Shown piece by piece: positions 37,329-47,514 of a stretch of 64,000 bases of DNA. The notes below the pieces were generated by a model that did no database searches, was not told the DNA's origin, and was given only the letters and a program-made list of their open reading frames with translations. The stretch is taken from assembly GCF_010993955.1 (NCBI RefSeq), contig NZ_WIXL01000008.1:56194-120193 (forward strand), written 5' to 3'. The number at the start of each line of letters is the position of its first letter. The stretch's first letter is position 1. The position numbers and the translations under genes are program-made. The stretch comes from Oceanobacillus halotolerans. GTDB lineage: Bacteria > Bacillota > Bacilli > Bacillales > Amphibacillaceae.

Positions 37329-38243
37329 ATGGAAATAGGATCGAGGCTTAAAGAGGCTAGAGAACAAAAAAATATCTCGCTTGAAGAGTTACAAGAAAAA
37401 ACAAAAATACAAAAGCGATATTTACAAGCAGTTGAGCAAGGGGATTATCATATTTTACCTGGAACGTTTTATGCAAGAGCATTTATTAAGGAATATGCGG
37501 CTGCTGTGGGGCTAAATGGAGATGATTTACTAGAAGAATTTAAAGATGAGCTCCCACAAACAAAAAGTGAAGAAACACCTCAATATACACGAATTCAACG
37601 TTCTCGTAAGGATAATCACCCAACAAAACAATCTGCTATATTTTCGATCATCCCAACTGTTATTACAGTTTTATTGGTGATTGGTATTATTTTTGCTGCA
37701 TGGTATTTTATCCAATTAACCATATCAAATGATGATCAAGAAGATAGAGAACCAGTGGAAGAGTCTGATGATAATGAAATTATTATAAGTGATGAGTCAA
37801 ATGAGCCAAGTACTGACGATGAGTCAGAATCCACACCAGAAAATGAAGAAGAAAATGATAATCAAGCGGAACAAGACAACTCTGAAGAAGAAGCCAAGGA
37901 AATGGAATTACGCGTAGTGGAAGAAGGAACAGGAACCGTACCAGAATCTACATTCGAAGTTGTAAATGGAGCTGATGACATGATACTAACGTTAGAATCA
38001 ACAGACAATTCATGGCTTGAAGTAAATAATGGAGAGGGAGATACATTTTATAGTAATCCATTTACACCAGAAGAATCACCATTGGAGATCGATATATCAG
38101 ATGAAGATCGAATTTACTTAAATATAGGAAGTGCTCCAAATCTACAAATTACGATAAATGAGACATTGTTAGAGTACCCTGTTGATCCAGATTCCCATGT
38201 GCATCAAAAAATATGGATAAATTTAACGGAATCAACTGAATAA
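37329..38243 (+). CDS. rodZ: RodZ-like membrane HTH protein (YmfM)
   Basis: Bitopic membrane protein linked to cell-shape control through MreB. The N-terminal Cro/C1-type helix-turn-helix (GSRLKEAREQKNISLEELQE, KIQKRYLQAVEQGDY) is followed by a basic patch, one membrane helix (about 104-130), an acidic Asp/Glu/Ser/Asn-rich linker and a C-terminal beta domain (VNGADDMILTLESTDNSWLE). ATG 37329 is preferred because it gives the family N-terminus; ATG 37317 is also in frame and the ribosome site is weak. Predicted length is 304 residues. Confidence 0.9.
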   Translation: MEIGSRLKEAREQKNISLEELQEKTKIQKRYLQAVEQGDYHILPGTFYARAFIKEYAAAVGLNGDDLLEEFKDELPQTKSEETPQYTRIQRSRKDNHPTKQSAIFSIIPTVITVLLVIGIIFAAWYFIQLTISNDDQEDREPVEESDDNEIIISDESNEPSTDDESESTPENEEENDNQAEQDNSEEEAKEMELRVVEEGTGTVPESTFEVVNGADDMILTLESTDNSWLEVNNGEGDTFYSNPFTPEESPLEIDISDEDRIYLNIGSAPNLQITINETLLEYPVDPDSHVHQKIWINLTESTE

Positions 38244-38254
38244 CAACCTAGCGT

Positions 38255-38289
38255 AAACCCTTCCTTCTCTACAACGTGGAAGGGTTTTT
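38255..38289 (+). terminator. Terminator of rodZ
   Basis: AAACCCTTCC (38255-38264) pairs with GGAAGGGTTT (38278-38287), then TTA; the loop is 13 nt. Confidence 0.78.
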
Positions 38290-38317
38290 ATGCAGCATTT
38301 AAGGAGGAAAAAGAAAC

Positions 38318-38899
38318 ATGAATATACCAAATAAAATTACACTATCCCGTATTTTTTTAATCCCCATTTTCATTGTTTTATTAAGTGTGCCTTTTGATTG
38401 GGGAGAATGGAATATTGGAGATGAAACAACAATGCCAGTGGCTCATTTTGCTGCAGCTATATTATTTATCATCGCCTCTACTACAGATTGGATAGATGGC
38501 TACTATGCTAGAAAATATAACCTTGTCACCAATCTAGGGAAGTTTTTAGATCCATTAGCAGATAAGCTGCTCGTTTCTGCTGCACTAATATTATTAGTTG
38601 AAATTGGCTTGTCACCAGCATGGGTGGTTATCGTTATTATTAGTAGGGAATTTGCTGTTACTGGTCTTCGATTAGTTGCTGCAGGGGAAGGAGTTGTGTT
38701 AGCAGCTAGTTCACTAGGAAAATTAAAAACGGTAACACAAATTGTGGCAATTGCAGCTTTATTATTATATAATTTTCCATTTGCCTACATAGGGATTCCA
38801 TTTGCTACCATTATGTTGTATATTGCTCTCTTCTTTACCATCTGGTCTGGATATGATTATTTTGTTAAAAATTGGCATGTGATGAGGGATTCCAAATGA
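38318..38899 (+). CDS. pgsA: CDP-diacylglycerol--glycerol-3-phosphate 3-phosphatidyltransferase
   Basis: Membrane enzyme that makes phosphatidylglycerol phosphate, an essential phospholipid precursor. The 193 residues contain the CDP-alcohol transferase signature: DWIDGYYARKYN, GKFLDPLADK (about 63-87), with about five hydrophobic segments. AAGGAGGAAA precedes the ATG. Its stop overlaps the cinA start by 4 nt (ATGA). Confidence 0.95.
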   Translation: MNIPNKITLSRIFLIPIFIVLLSVPFDWGEWNIGDETTMPVAHFAAAILFIIASTTDWIDGYYARKYNLVTNLGKFLDPLADKLLVSAALILLVEIGLSPAWVVIVIISREFAVTGLRLVAAGEGVVLAASSLGKLKTVTQIVAIAALLLYNFPFAYIGIPFATIMLYIALFFTIWSGYDYFVKNWHVMRDSK

Positions 38900-40137
38900 A
38901 CATTAGAACGGAAATAATAGCAGTTGGTACAGAACTGTTATTAGGTCAAATTGCAAATACAAATGCACAATGGATATCTCAACAATTAGCGTTAAATGGG
39001 ATGAGTGTATATTATCACGGAGTTGTAGGAGACAACATAGATCGTGTCTCAGAAGCATTTAATCAGGCACAAAAACGATCTAATATTGTCATTGTAACTG
39101 GAGGGTTAGGCCCAACAGAGGATGACTTGACACGGGAGGCATTCCAACTCTTAACAAACATGGAAATTATCGAGCATGAATCTTCTATAAATAAAATTAA
39201 GAAATATTTTCAACAGCAACAAATGAAAATGACTCCAAATAATCGTAAACAAGCACATGTATTTAAACAAGCAAAAATACTTGATAATCATGTAGGGATG
39301 GCTCCAGGGATGATTGTTGAATATGAGGATACGAAATGGATCTTCCTTCCAGGTGTTCCAAGAGAGATGAAAGCAATGGTATCAGAAGAGGTGATACCAT
39401 ATCTCCAACAGACAACAGGTGTAAAGCAAATTATTCAATCAACAATGCTAAAATTTATTGGTATTGGTGAATCCGTATTGGAAGATGAAATACATGATTT
39501 AATTGTAAACCAAACCAATCCAACAATTGCTCCATTAGCACTTAATGAAGGTGTTGCCATTCGATTAACCGCGAAGGCAGATACAACCGAATTTGCGAAT
39601 CAATTAATTGAACAAATGAAAACAGAAATTTTAAATCGGGTGGGGGACTATTTCTATGGTGTCGATGAAGATACTCTAGCATCTAAAGTAATCACCTTAT
39701 TAAAAAAACATAACCATTCTATTGGCGCAGCTGAAAGTTTAACAGGTGGGATGTTTACAGATGAAATGATTGCAATACCAGGAGCTTCAACGGTTTGTCG
39801 TGGGGGACTTGTTTGTTATCAGCCATTGGTTAAACAAAATGTTTTAGGCGTATCACCTGAGACAATTACAAATTATGGAACAGTAAGTGAACAATGTGCA
39901 TCCGAAATGGCGACAAAGATTTGTGATATGATGGATGCTGACATTGGAATAAGTTTTACGGGAGTAGCAGGCCCAAACGAGGAAGAAGGAAAACCTATAG
40001 GCACCGTATTTATTGGCATTCATGATAAAAGTGGTAATTCAATAGTAAGACAATTTCAACTTCCAGGAGACCGCCAAGAAATAAGAAGGAAAACAATTTT
40101 AAAAGGATATGAACTTTTATTTCAGCATTTAAAATAA
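38896..40137 (+). CDS. cinA: CinA-like competence/damage-inducible protein
   Basis: 413-residue protein with an N-terminal molybdopterin-binding-like (COG1058) domain (EIIAVGTELLLGQIANTNA, IVTGGLGPTEDDLTR) and a C-terminal CinA domain (GAAESLTGGMFTDEMI, SFTGVAGPNEEEGKPIGTV). The family includes ADP-ribose pyrophosphatase and NMN deamidase activities. The C-terminal domain is the deamidase type, but activity is not proven here. ATG 38896 overlaps the pgsA stop and is preferred over ATG 38872. As in B. subtilis it precedes recA. Confidence 0.93.
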   Translation: MNIRTEIIAVGTELLLGQIANTNAQWISQQLALNGMSVYYHGVVGDNIDRVSEAFNQAQKRSNIVIVTGGLGPTEDDLTREAFQLLTNMEIIEHESSINKIKKYFQQQQMKMTPNNRKQAHVFKQAKILDNHVGMAPGMIVEYEDTKWIFLPGVPREMKAMVSEEVIPYLQQTTGVKQIIQSTMLKFIGIGESVLEDEIHDLIVNQTNPTIAPLALNEGVAIRLTAKADTTEFANQLIEQMKTEILNRVGDYFYGVDEDTLASKVITLLKKHNHSIGAAESLTGGMFTDEMIAIPGASTVCRGGLVCYQPLVKQNVLGVSPETITNYGTVSEQCASEMATKICDMMDADIGISFTGVAGPNEEEGKPIGTVFIGIHDKSGNSIVRQFQLPGDRQEIRRKTILKGYELLFQHLK

Positions 40138-40203
40138 TATATAAAATAGCATTTTCCTAGGATAAAATACTATTTTAATAGGAAAACTTTATTAGAAAGC
40201 AAG

Positions 40204-40254
40204 GGAACACCTATTCGATTATTGCTTGGCAAATTCTTAAAAACAAGTTATGAT
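40204..40254 (+). promoter_or_regulatory. recA promoter with LexA-box-like site
   Basis: TTGGCA (40226-40231), 17-nt spacer, TATGAT (40249-40254): a good sigma-A promoter. Upstream, GGAACACCTATTCG (40204-40217) matches the Gram-positive SOS box CGAACNNNNGTTCG at 8 of 10 fixed positions. LexA control of recA is expected from B. subtilis. Confidence 0.65.
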
Positions 40255-40284
40255 AGAATTACTTAATTAAAGGAGGTAAGCTCG

Positions 40285-41322
40285 TTGAGTGATAAAAAAC
40301 AAGCTTTAGATATGGCTTTACGCCAAATTGAGAAACAGTTCGGAAAAGGTTCGATCATGAAATTAGGGGAACAAGAAGGACAAAAAATTGCAACAATCCC
40401 AAGTGGGTCCTTAGCACTAGATGTAGCTTTAGGAATAGGTGGTTATCCTAGAGGTAGAGTGGTTGAAATTTATGGTCCAGAGTCTTCTGGTAAAACAACA
40501 GTGGCCTTACATGCGATCGCAGAAGCACAACGTAAAGGGGGACAAGCAGCTTTTATTGATGCTGAGCACGCACTTGACCCAACCTATGCTAGAGCATTAG
40601 GTGTGAATATAGAAGAATTATTACTATCTCAACCTGATACAGGAGAACAAGCGTTAGAGATAGCTGAAGCACTTGTTCGCAGTGGTGCGGTCGATATTAT
40701 TGTGGTAGACTCAGTTGCAGCTTTAGTACCAAAAGCTGAAATTGAAGGTGAAATGGGCGACTCTCACGTTGGTTTACAAGCTCGTTTAATGTCTCAAGCA
40801 CTTCGAAAACTTTCAGGGGCCATTAATAAATCGAAAACTACCGCTATTTTCATTAACCAAATTCGTGAGAAAGTCGGTGTAATGTTTGGAAATCCTGAAA
40901 CAACACCAGGTGGTCGAGCACTTAAATTCTATTCGTCTGTAAGACTAGAAGTAAGACGTGCAGAAACATTAAAACAAGGAAATGATATGGTCGGAAATAA
41001 GGCTAGAATAAAAGTTGTTAAAAATAAGGTAGCACCACCATTTAAGCAAGCTGAAGTCGACATTATGTATGGCGAAGGGATCTCTAAAGAAGGAGAAATA
41101 GTTGACATTGGTTCTGATTTAGATATTGTCCAAAAAAGTGGTGCATGGTATTCCTATCAAGGTGAAAGATTAGGACAAGGAAGAGAAAATGCAAAACAAT
41201 TTTTAAAAGAAAATGAGGAAATGATGGCCGAAATTCATAGTGAAATTAGAAATCATTATAGTTTAGATGATGATGGATCTGAAACACAAGAAGAAGTCGG
41301 ACAAGAAACCTTAGATGTATAA
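40285..41322 (+). CDS. recA: Recombinase RecA
   Basis: ATP-dependent strand-exchange protein and LexA co-protease. The 345 residues hold Walker A GPESSGKT (near 64), the IDAEHALDP segment, Walker [18 protein letters not shown], and the L2/allosteric region [20 protein letters not shown]. The C-terminal tail is acidic. The start is TTG 40285 with a perfect AAAGGAGGT 7 nt upstream. It is monocistronic, with its own promoter and terminator. Confidence 0.99.
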   Translation: MSDKKQALDMALRQIEKQFGKGSIMKLGEQEGQKIATIPSGSLALDVALGIGGYPRGRVVEIYGPESSGKTTVALHAIAEAQRKGGQAAFIDAEHALDPTYARALGVNIEELLLSQPDTGEQALEIAEALVRSGAVDIIVVDSVAALVPKAEIEGEMGDSHVGLQARLMSQALRKLSGAINKSKTTAIFINQIREKVGVMFGNPETTPGGRALKFYSSVRLEVRRAETLKQGNDMVGNKARIKVVKNKVAPPFKQAEVDIMYGEGISKEGEIVDIGSDLDIVQKSGAWYSYQGERLGQGRENAKQFLKENEEMMAEIHSEIRNHYSLDDDGSETQEEVGQETLDV

Positions 41323-41336
41323 ACATAAATCATTAG

Positions 41337-41380
41337 ATGCCTTTATTACTGGATACACTAGTAATAGAGGCATTATTGTT
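41337..41380 (+). terminator. Terminator of recA
   Basis: ATGCCTTTATTACT (41337-41350) pairs with AGTAATAGAGGCAT (41360-41373; one G-T pair), followed by TATTGTTT. Confidence 0.82.
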
Positions 41381-41531
41381 TGAATGCGGACCTATATGCT
41401 GCAATCTTAAGGTTCAGACAAAGACGCTTTCGTTTACTTTGTTGCTTTTTAACCTCACATCTTATATATTATGCGACTTAAAATAGAGTCTCAATTTCCA
41501 CAATGCAGCAATAGATTTTCACGCAGTCTCT

Positions 41532-42321
41532 TATTGGAAGGCTGTTTTCTAAAAGATTGTTGCTTTTTTTAAGTATAAATCATAATGCATAGTTGATGTA
41601 TTATGCGCAGTAAAAGTTCCTTATTGATTTCCGCTACGGACAGTCGCTTTCACCACGGGCATAAGTGCGACATCTGTTCAAACTTTACGTTTTCACAGTG
41701 TCTTCTTTACCGCGGACAGACGCTTTTAGCTTCCTCAATAGAAAAGCGGAAGCGCCTTGGTCACCCCCGATTAGAAAACTTGGCTTTTCGCCAAGTGGCG
41801 AAAGCCTTAGTTGCACTTATGCAGTAAGAAATTTTTTCTTATCTGCCAAGCTTAAGTCGAGCCTCGGCGTGGTGCTTTTTGCCACAAAGAGGATTGACTT
41901 AAGACCTCGAGGGGGTAGGTGCTGGCCGATGATAAAGCCACGTCCTTATGACTATCGGCACTAGGACGTCCTGTCCGTCGAAGCTAGACACCGGAAGCAA
42001 AAACCGCTTCCTGTGGGATCTTCAGCTGTTGTTTTTTCCACAGGAGTCGACTGCCCTACACTCCAATCAACTAGTATATTAGCAATAGCAATGATTAGAA
42101 AGAGGACAGCACACATCAGCGAAGGAAAACACGAAGACTCCTGCGGGAAGTAGGAGATAGGTGAGACCCCACAGGGCGCTAGCCCGAGGAGGCTCACCAC
42201 TCCCCCGCGGAAAGCGTAGTGTTTTTCCGTAGCGAAGCTATGTGCATATCCTAACTACTGCGCATAATATACATTATGCGTCGTAGAAAACAACAAAGTA
42301 TGCAAAAAGAGCTTATTGGAA
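41532..42321 (-). mobile_element. Nested MITE-like element with cargo (774 bp), perfect 8-bp target duplication
   Basis: The element is 41540-42313, flanked by TATTGGAA at 41532-41539 and 42314-42321. The left end is GGCTGTTTTCTAAAAGATTG; the right end is the complement of AGCTCTTTTTGCATACTTTG. The cargo, left to right, is CGCTTTCACCACGGGCATAA, family A sequence in forward orientation (about 41755-41970), and the AAGACTCCTGCGGG ... GTGTTTTTCC module (about 42130-42230). Short ORFs across it read through these repeats and are not convincing genes. Confidence 0.87.
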
Positions 42322-42330
42322 AGAGAATGT

Positions 42331-42500
42331 TGCACTGAGCAGCGGTATCAATTTACTTTCGATCACTTTTCATAACGATTATGCACTGACGAGTAGCCTC
42401 AATGCATTTCTGGCTGATTTTCAGATTCAAATGTGCACTGAGCAGCAGCCTCGATTAAATTCTGACTACTCTTCGAACTCGTTTGTATACTGACAAGCAA
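42331..42500 (+). repeat. Degenerate tandem repeat of about 51 bp, four units
   Basis: Units start at 42331 (TGCACTGAGCAGCGG), 42382 (TGCACTGACGAGTAG), 42434 (TGCACTGAGCAGCAG) and 42484 (TGTATACTGACAAGC), spaced 50 to 52 bp. The unit heads are well kept and the rest has diverged. Stops occur in frame, so it is not coding. It lies in the interior of the older MITE-like element. Confidence 0.6.
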
Positions 42501-42770
42501 AGAATGCCAAAACCTATAGTGAACAGTGAACGGTTCTATACATACGATAGTGATCTATCTCCATCTCACTAAAGTATATTTCCGTAGTGATGAGTTACGA
42601 TACATCACCTAACAACTATTCATTAAAATTTCATACTTGAAAAATACAATCTTTTGGAAAATAATCTACGACAAAAGAGTAATAGAAAGGTAGTGTAGGA
42701 CATATGGTGCAAAAAAACGCGAAACATGACAAAAAAAGTATATATATAGGAAGGAAGTTGTGACGTTTCC

Positions 42771-42799
42771 TTGACATTGAGCTGGATGACAATTAAAAT
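42771..42799 (+). promoter_or_regulatory. Putative sigma-A promoter of rny
   Basis: TTGACA (42771-42776), 17-nt spacer, TAAAAT (42794-42799). It lies about 120 nt upstream of the rny start in the non-repetitive stretch 42668-42918. Confidence 0.65.
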
Positions 42800-42918
42800 T
42801 AGTTATGTATAATTTTATAATTTTTATTATACAATTTTTTTCCTTTAACAATCATTAAACATGGTACATGCCGACAATAATGAAATGTAAAAATTTGATA
42901 GCAATAGGAGGTGAAAAC

Positions 42919-44484
42919 ATGGACAGTCCTTTAATCATCTCCATTTTGCTTACCTTAATCCTAATCGTCGGTATTGTTGTTGGTTATCTGATTCGTAAGT
43001 CAATTGCAGAAGCAAAGATTTCCAGTGCGGAAACGTTAGCGAAACAAATTGTTGATGAAGCCCATCGAAATGCAGATGCCGCTAAGAAAGAGGCGCTTCT
43101 TGAGGCGAAGGATGAAAATCATAAACTTCGCCAGCAGACAGAAGATGAGTTGCGTGATAGGCGTAATGAAATACAAAAACAAGAAAATCGTCTGATGCAA
43201 AAAGAAGAAAGTCTTGATCGAAAAAGTGAAACACTTGATAGTCGTGAGCTCTTGTTAGAGAAAAAGGAACAATCACTAACAGACAAACAACAACAAATTG
43301 AAGAAATGGAAAGCAAAGTGGAAGCTATGTTACAAGAGCAGCAAACCGAGCTTGAACGCATTTCAGGATATACTACTGATCAGGCTAAACAAGTTATTTT
43401 AGAACGGATTGAGAAGGAAGTATCACATGAGTCAGCGCTTATGATAAAAGAGGCGGAGAATCGCGCGACAGAGGAAGCTGATAAAAAGGCAAAAAATATT
43501 CTATCATTAGCCTTACAACGTTGTGCAGCCGATCACGTTGCTGAAACAACTGTATCTGTTGTTAACCTTCCAAATGATGAAATGAAAGGACGAATTATTG
43601 GTCGTGAAGGACGTAATATTCGTACACTGGAAACATTAACAGGAATTGATTTAATCATCGATGATACACCAGAAGCTGTTATTTTATCTGGATTCGACCC
43701 AATAAGACGTGAAACTGCACGTTTAGCCCTAGAAAAACTAGTACAAGATGGTCGTATTCATCCTGCTAGAATTGAGGAAATGGTGGACAAAGCTAGACGT
43801 GAAGTTGATGAATATATACGTGAAATTGGTGAAGAAACAACGTTTGAGGTTGGAGTGCATGGATTGCATCCAGACCTTATTAAAATACTTGGTCGTTTAA
43901 AATATCGTACAAGCTATGGTCAAAATGTACTGAAGCATTCAACAGAGGTTGCATACCTTGCTGGGTTACTTGCTGCTGAATTAGGAGAAGATGAAACACT
44001 CGCAAGACGAGCTGGATTACTTCATGATATTGGTAAGGCGATTGATCATGAAGTAGAGGGTAGTCATGTTGAAATCGGAAAAGAATTAGCAATGAAATAC
44101 AAAGAACATGAGGTAGTTATAAATTCCGTTGCATCTCATCACGGAGATGAAGAAGCTACTTCAGTTATCGCTGTATTAGTAGCTGCAGCTGATGCATTAT
44201 CTGCAGCTCGTCCAGGAGCAAGAAGCGAAACATTAGAAAACTATATCAAACGTTTAGAAAAATTAGAAGAAATCTCGGAATCGTTTGATGGAGTTGAAAA
44301 ATCCTTTGCAATTCAAGCAGGTAGAGAAATTCGTATTATGGTAAAACCTGATGAAATTGACGATATTGAGTCAGTTCGAATTGCTCGAGATATTCGTAAG
44401 AAAATAGAAGGTGACCTTGATTATCCTGGTCATATTAAAGTCACTGTTATTCGAGAAACTAGATCTGTGGAATACGCTAAATAG
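42919..44484 (+). CDS. rny: Ribonuclease Y
   Basis: Membrane-anchored endoribonuclease that starts decay of most mRNAs. The 521 residues have an N-terminal membrane helix (about 3-26), a long charged coiled coil (about 30-200), a KH domain with [19 protein letters not shown] and an HD domain with [12 protein letters not shown], whose His-Asp pair binds metal. AGGAGGTG precedes ATG 42919, which matches the family length; the upstream in-frame ATG at 42868 is not needed. Repeats fill the gap where B. subtilis has pbpX. Confidence 0.98.
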   Translation: MDSPLIISILLTLILIVGIVVGYLIRKSIAEAKISSAETLAKQIVDEAHRNADAAKKEALLEAKDENHKLRQQTEDELRDRRNEIQKQENRLMQKEESLDRKSETLDSRELLLEKKEQSLTDKQQQIEEMESKVEAMLQEQQTELERISGYTTDQAKQVILERIEKEVSHESALMIKEAENRATEEADKKAKNILSLALQRCAADHVAETTVSVVNLPNDEMKGRIIGREGRNIRTLETLTGIDLIIDDTPEAVILSGFDPIRRETARLALEKLVQDGRIHPARIEEMVDKARREVDEYIREIGEETTFEVGVHGLHPDLIKILGRLKYRTSYGQNVLKHSTEVAYLAGLLAAELGEDETLARRAGLLHDIGKAIDHEVEGSHVEIGKELAMKYKEHEVVINSVASHHGDEEATSVIAVLVAAADALSAARPGARSETLENYIKRLEKLEEISESFDGVEKSFAIQAGREIRIMVKPDEIDDIESVRIARDIRKKIEGDLDYPGHIKVTVIRETRSVEYAK

Positions 44485-44494
44485 CATTTATTGT

Positions 44495-44529
44495 AAATAG
44501 AAGTGGTCATATGGCCACTTCTATTTTTT
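44495..44529 (+). terminator. Terminator of rny
   Basis: AAATAGAAGTGG (44495-44506) pairs with CCACTTCTATTT (44515-44526); T-run to 44529. Confidence 0.9.
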
Positions 44530-44612
44530 TGCTTATTTTATCCACTATTTTTGACAATAGATATACATATATGAAACACTAATACCATATTAAAAGATAG
44601 GATGAGCAAAAT

Positions 44613-45410
44613 ATGAAAATATTATTTATTGGTGATATCGTAGGATCCCCAGGTCGAGATATGGTTCAATCTTATTTACCAAAATTAAGGGAAGCCTATC
44701 ACCCACAAGTAACTATTGTTAATGGGGAAAATGCTGCTTCTGGTAAAGGTATTACAGAAAAGATATACAAACAATTTTTAGAATGGGGTGCTCAGTTAGT
44801 TACATTAGGAAATCATACATGGGATAAAAAGGAGATTTTTGAATTTATTGATGATGCCAATAAAATGATAAGACCTGCAAACTTTCCTGAAGGTACTCCA
44901 GGCAAAGGATTAGCATTTATTAATGTAAATGGAATGGAAATTGCTGTAATTAATTTGCAGGGTCGTACATTTCTTCCTCCGCTTGATGATCCATTTAGAA
45001 TGGCCGATAAATTAATAGAAGAAGCAAAGAAACGAACAAATATTATTTTTCTAGATTTTCATGCTGAAGCAACTAGTGAAAAGCAAGCAATGGGGTGGTA
45101 TGTAGATGGTAGGGTTAGTGCAGTTGTTGGGACACACACGCATACGCAAACAGCAGACGAGCGAATTCTACCACAGGGTACTGGCTATATTACGGATGTG
45201 GGTATGACAGGCCCATATGATGGCATACTAGGTGTTGAGAAGGAATCTGTCATGAAACGTTTTTTAACAAATTTACCAGTTCGTTTTGAAATTGATAAAA
45301 AAGGACGAACACAATTAAATGGAGTTCTCATAACGATAAATGATCAAACAGGGTTGGCCACCAAGGTAGAACGTATCATCATTAATGATGACCACCCATT
45401 CTTCAGCTGA
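44613..45410 (+). CDS. ymdB: YmdB metallophosphoesterase
   Basis: 265-residue calcineurin-like phosphoesterase; the B. subtilis homologue hydrolyses cyclic nucleotides and affects the choice between biofilm and motility. Metal-binding motifs are GDIVGSPGRD at the N-terminus, NGENAASGKG, GNHTWD, and GTHTHTQTAD near 190. It follows rny as in related genomes, separated by a terminator, and is followed by spoVS. Confidence 0.95.
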   Translation: MKILFIGDIVGSPGRDMVQSYLPKLREAYHPQVTIVNGENAASGKGITEKIYKQFLEWGAQLVTLGNHTWDKKEIFEFIDDANKMIRPANFPEGTPGKGLAFINVNGMEIAVINLQGRTFLPPLDDPFRMADKLIEEAKKRTNIIFLDFHAEATSEKQAMGWYVDGRVSAVVGTHTHTQTADERILPQGTGYITDVGMTGPYDGILGVEKESVMKRFLTNLPVRFEIDKKGRTQLNGVLITINDQTGLATKVERIIINDDHPFFS

Positions 45411-45517
45411 TTTATTGAATTTTTTGAATTATTCATGCATAATAAATGTAATAAGCTAACATCTCCAAGAATATAGTAGCAGTAGGACTACATTAGTAAA
45501 TGAAGGAGGTACTAGTA

Positions 45518-45778
45518 ATGGAAGTATTAAAAGTCTCAGCAAAATCAAATCCAAACTCAGTAGCAGGTGCACTTGCAAATGTCTTACGGGAACGAGGTAC
45601 AGCGGAGATACAGGCAATAGGAGCTGGTGCATTAAATCAAGCTGTTAAGGCAGTAGCTATCGCTAGGGGATTTGTTGCACCAAGTGGAGTAGACTTGATT
45701 TGCATCCCAGCATTTACAGATATCATGATTGATGAAGAAGAGCGAACTGCCATCAAATTAATTGTAGAGCCAAGATAA
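45518..45778 (+). CDS. spoVS: Stage V sporulation protein S
   Basis: 86-residue Alba-like protein (MEVLKVSAKSNPNSVAGALA, GAGALNQAVKAVAIARGFVA), exactly the usual length. It is needed for spore coat assembly and core dehydration in B. subtilis and is extremely conserved. AAGGAGGT lies 7 nt upstream of ATG 45518; ATG 45500 precedes the ribosome site and is rejected. It is a single gene with its own terminator. Confidence 0.97.
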   Translation: MEVLKVSAKSNPNSVAGALANVLRERGTAEIQAIGAGALNQAVKAVAIARGFVAPSGVDLICIPAFTDIMIDEEERTAIKLIVEPR

Positions 45779-45795
45779 TGGAATGAATGCTATTT

Positions 45796-45826
45796 AGTGT
45801 TACGTATGAATGCGTAACACTTTTTT
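45796..45826 (+). terminator. Terminator of spoVS
   Basis: AGTGTTACG (45796-45804) pairs with CGTAACACT (45813-45821), followed by TTTTT. Confidence 0.85.
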
Positions 45827-45944
45827 GTGTCTATCAATAAATAGGCACAGTAATGTTTTAGATTGTGAAATTCGCCATTAGCGTTTATACTTATATAATG
45901 TACGTTTATGTAGATTTTATGTGTATATGGAAAGGGGTATCGTC

Positions 45945-47513
45945 ATGAATGAAGAACAACGTAAAGCACAGTCGCAAATCATACAGGTAGATGCCGCGGA
46001 CAGAAAATCCGGACAGGACAAGCCACTCAGTGAAAAAACAACAGCTGATTTTGCGAAGTATTTTGAAACAACCTATGAACCACCAAATATTAACAAAGCA
46101 CGGAAGCGTGGTCGTGATGAAGTAAAAGTGCATTATGATTTTGGTATCCCAGAAGATATGGAAAATATAGGAGAAGGAAAAAAATTCTTAATCCGTACAT
46201 ATGGATGTCAAATGAATGAACATGATACCGAAGTAATGGCTGGAATTCTAACGGAAATGGGATATGAAGCAACAGCTGATACAGAGGATGCAGACATTAT
46301 TTTACTAAATACATGTGCGATCAGGGAAAATGCTGAAAACAAAGTTTTTGGTGAAATAGGCCACTTAAAAGCTCTCAAAAGGGAAAAGCCTGATTTAATT
46401 CTAGGTGTATGTGGTTGTATGTCACAGGAAGAATCTGTCGTCAATCGGATTATGAAAAAGCATCCACAAGTTGATTTGATTTTTGGTACACACAATATTC
46501 ACCGCTTGCCACATTTAGTAAAAGAAGCGATGTTTGGAAAAGAAAAAGTGGTGGAAGTTTGGTCTAAGGAAGGAGACATTATTGAAAACCTTCCGAAAGC
46601 GAGAAAAGGAAAAATTAAAGCATGGGTGAACATTATGTACGGTTGTGATAAGTTTTGTACCTACTGTATTGTTCCGATGACTCGTGGGAAAGAACGTAGT
46701 AGAAGACCAGAAGACATTATTCAAGAGGTTCGTCATTTAGCAGCACAAGGTTATCAAGAGGTAACTTTATTAGGACAAAATGTAAATGCGTATGGAAAAG
46801 ATTTTGAAAATATGGATTATACCTTTGGTGATCTAATGAATGACATGCATAAGATTGATATTCCACGTGTAAGATTTACCACATCTCATCCTAGAGATTT
46901 TGATGATCATTTAATTGAAGTATTGGCTAAGGGTGGTAATCTTCTTGATCATATCCATTTACCTGTACAGTCTGGTAGTAGTGAAGTATTGAAGAAAATG
47001 AATCGTAAATATACACGAGAAGATTACTTAGAATTGGTGCGTAAGATTAGAAAGGCAATGCCTAATGCAACATTAACAACTGATATCATTGTCGGTTTCC
47101 CTAATGAAACAGAAGAACAATTTGAGGAAACCATGTCACTTATGGAGGAAGTAGGTTTTGAGTCAGCCTTTACATTTATCTATTCCCCACGTGAAGGTAC
47201 TCCAGCAGCGCGAAAAAAGGATGATGTTCCAGAAGAAGTGAAGAAACAACGCTTATACCGTTTAAATGAACTTGTGAATAAGCAGTCTGCTGAATCGATG
47301 ATGGCCTATAAAGATAAAGTTGTGAAAGTACTTGTCGAAGGGGAAAGCAAAAAAGACCCAGATATTTTAGCAGGCTATACAGAAAGAAATAAACTGGTTA
47401 ATTTCAAAGGACCTAAATCTGCTATTGGAAAAATTGTTGATGTTAAAATAACAGATGCAAAAACTTGGTCATTAGATGGTATAATGGTAGAAAATACAGT
47501 AGAGGTGAACTAA
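45945..47513 (+). CDS. miaB: tRNA-2-methylthio-N6-dimethylallyladenosine synthase
   Basis: Radical-SAM methylthiotransferase acting on i6A37 of tRNAs. The 522 residues have a variable N-terminal extension (1-70), the UPF0004 domain starting [11 protein letters not shown], the radical SAM cluster motif [18 protein letters not shown] (CxxxCxxC) and a C-terminal TRAM domain. AAAGGGG precedes ATG 45945; ATG 45921 is in frame but lacks a site. ricA starts 1 nt after the stop, so the two are co-transcribed. miaA, which makes its substrate, lies 7 kb downstream. Confidence 0.97.
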   Translation: MNEEQRKAQSQIIQVDAADRKSGQDKPLSEKTTADFAKYFETTYEPPNINKARKRGRDEVKVHYDFGIPEDMENIGEGKKFLIRTYGCQMNEHDTEVMAGILTEMGYEATADTEDADIILLNTCAIRENAENKVFGEIGHLKALKREKPDLILGVCGCMSQEESVVNRIMKKHPQVDLIFGTHNIHRLPHLVKEAMFGKEKVVEVWSKEGDIIENLPKARKGKIKAWVNIMYGCDKFCTYCIVPMTRGKERSRRPEDIIQEVRHLAAQGYQEVTLLGQNVNAYGKDFENMDYTFGDLMNDMHKIDIPRVRFTTSHPRDFDDHLIEVLAKGGNLLDHIHLPVQSGSSEVLKKMNRKYTREDYLELVRKIRKAMPNATLTTDIIVGFPNETEEQFEETMSLMEEVGFESAFTFIYSPREGTPAARKKDDVPEEVKKQRLYRLNELVNKQSAESMMAYKDKVVKVLVEGESKKDPDILAGYTERNKLVNFKGPKSAIGKIVDVKITDAKTWSLDGIMVENTVEVN

Positions 47514-47514
47514 C

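Larger units (their letters stand above)
41415..42675 (+). mobile_element. Older MITE-like element, split by a nested copy
   Basis: The left end, about 41423, reads GACGCTTTCGTTTACTTTGT; the right end, about 42667, is the complement of GATTATTTTCCAAAAGATTG. The flanks CAGACAAA and ACGACAAA agree at 6 of 8. The element is interrupted at TATTGGAA by the copy at 41540-42313. Without the insert it is about 460 bp. Its own interior (42322-42600) has no cargo module but contains a degenerate 51-bp tandem repeat. Confidence 0.65.

Noticed and set aside
41603..42200. ORFs of 74-99 codons between recA and rny
   Set aside because: Same repeat sequence as at 1788-2131 and 35550-35740; reading frames are broken in other copies, so there is no sign of protein selection.
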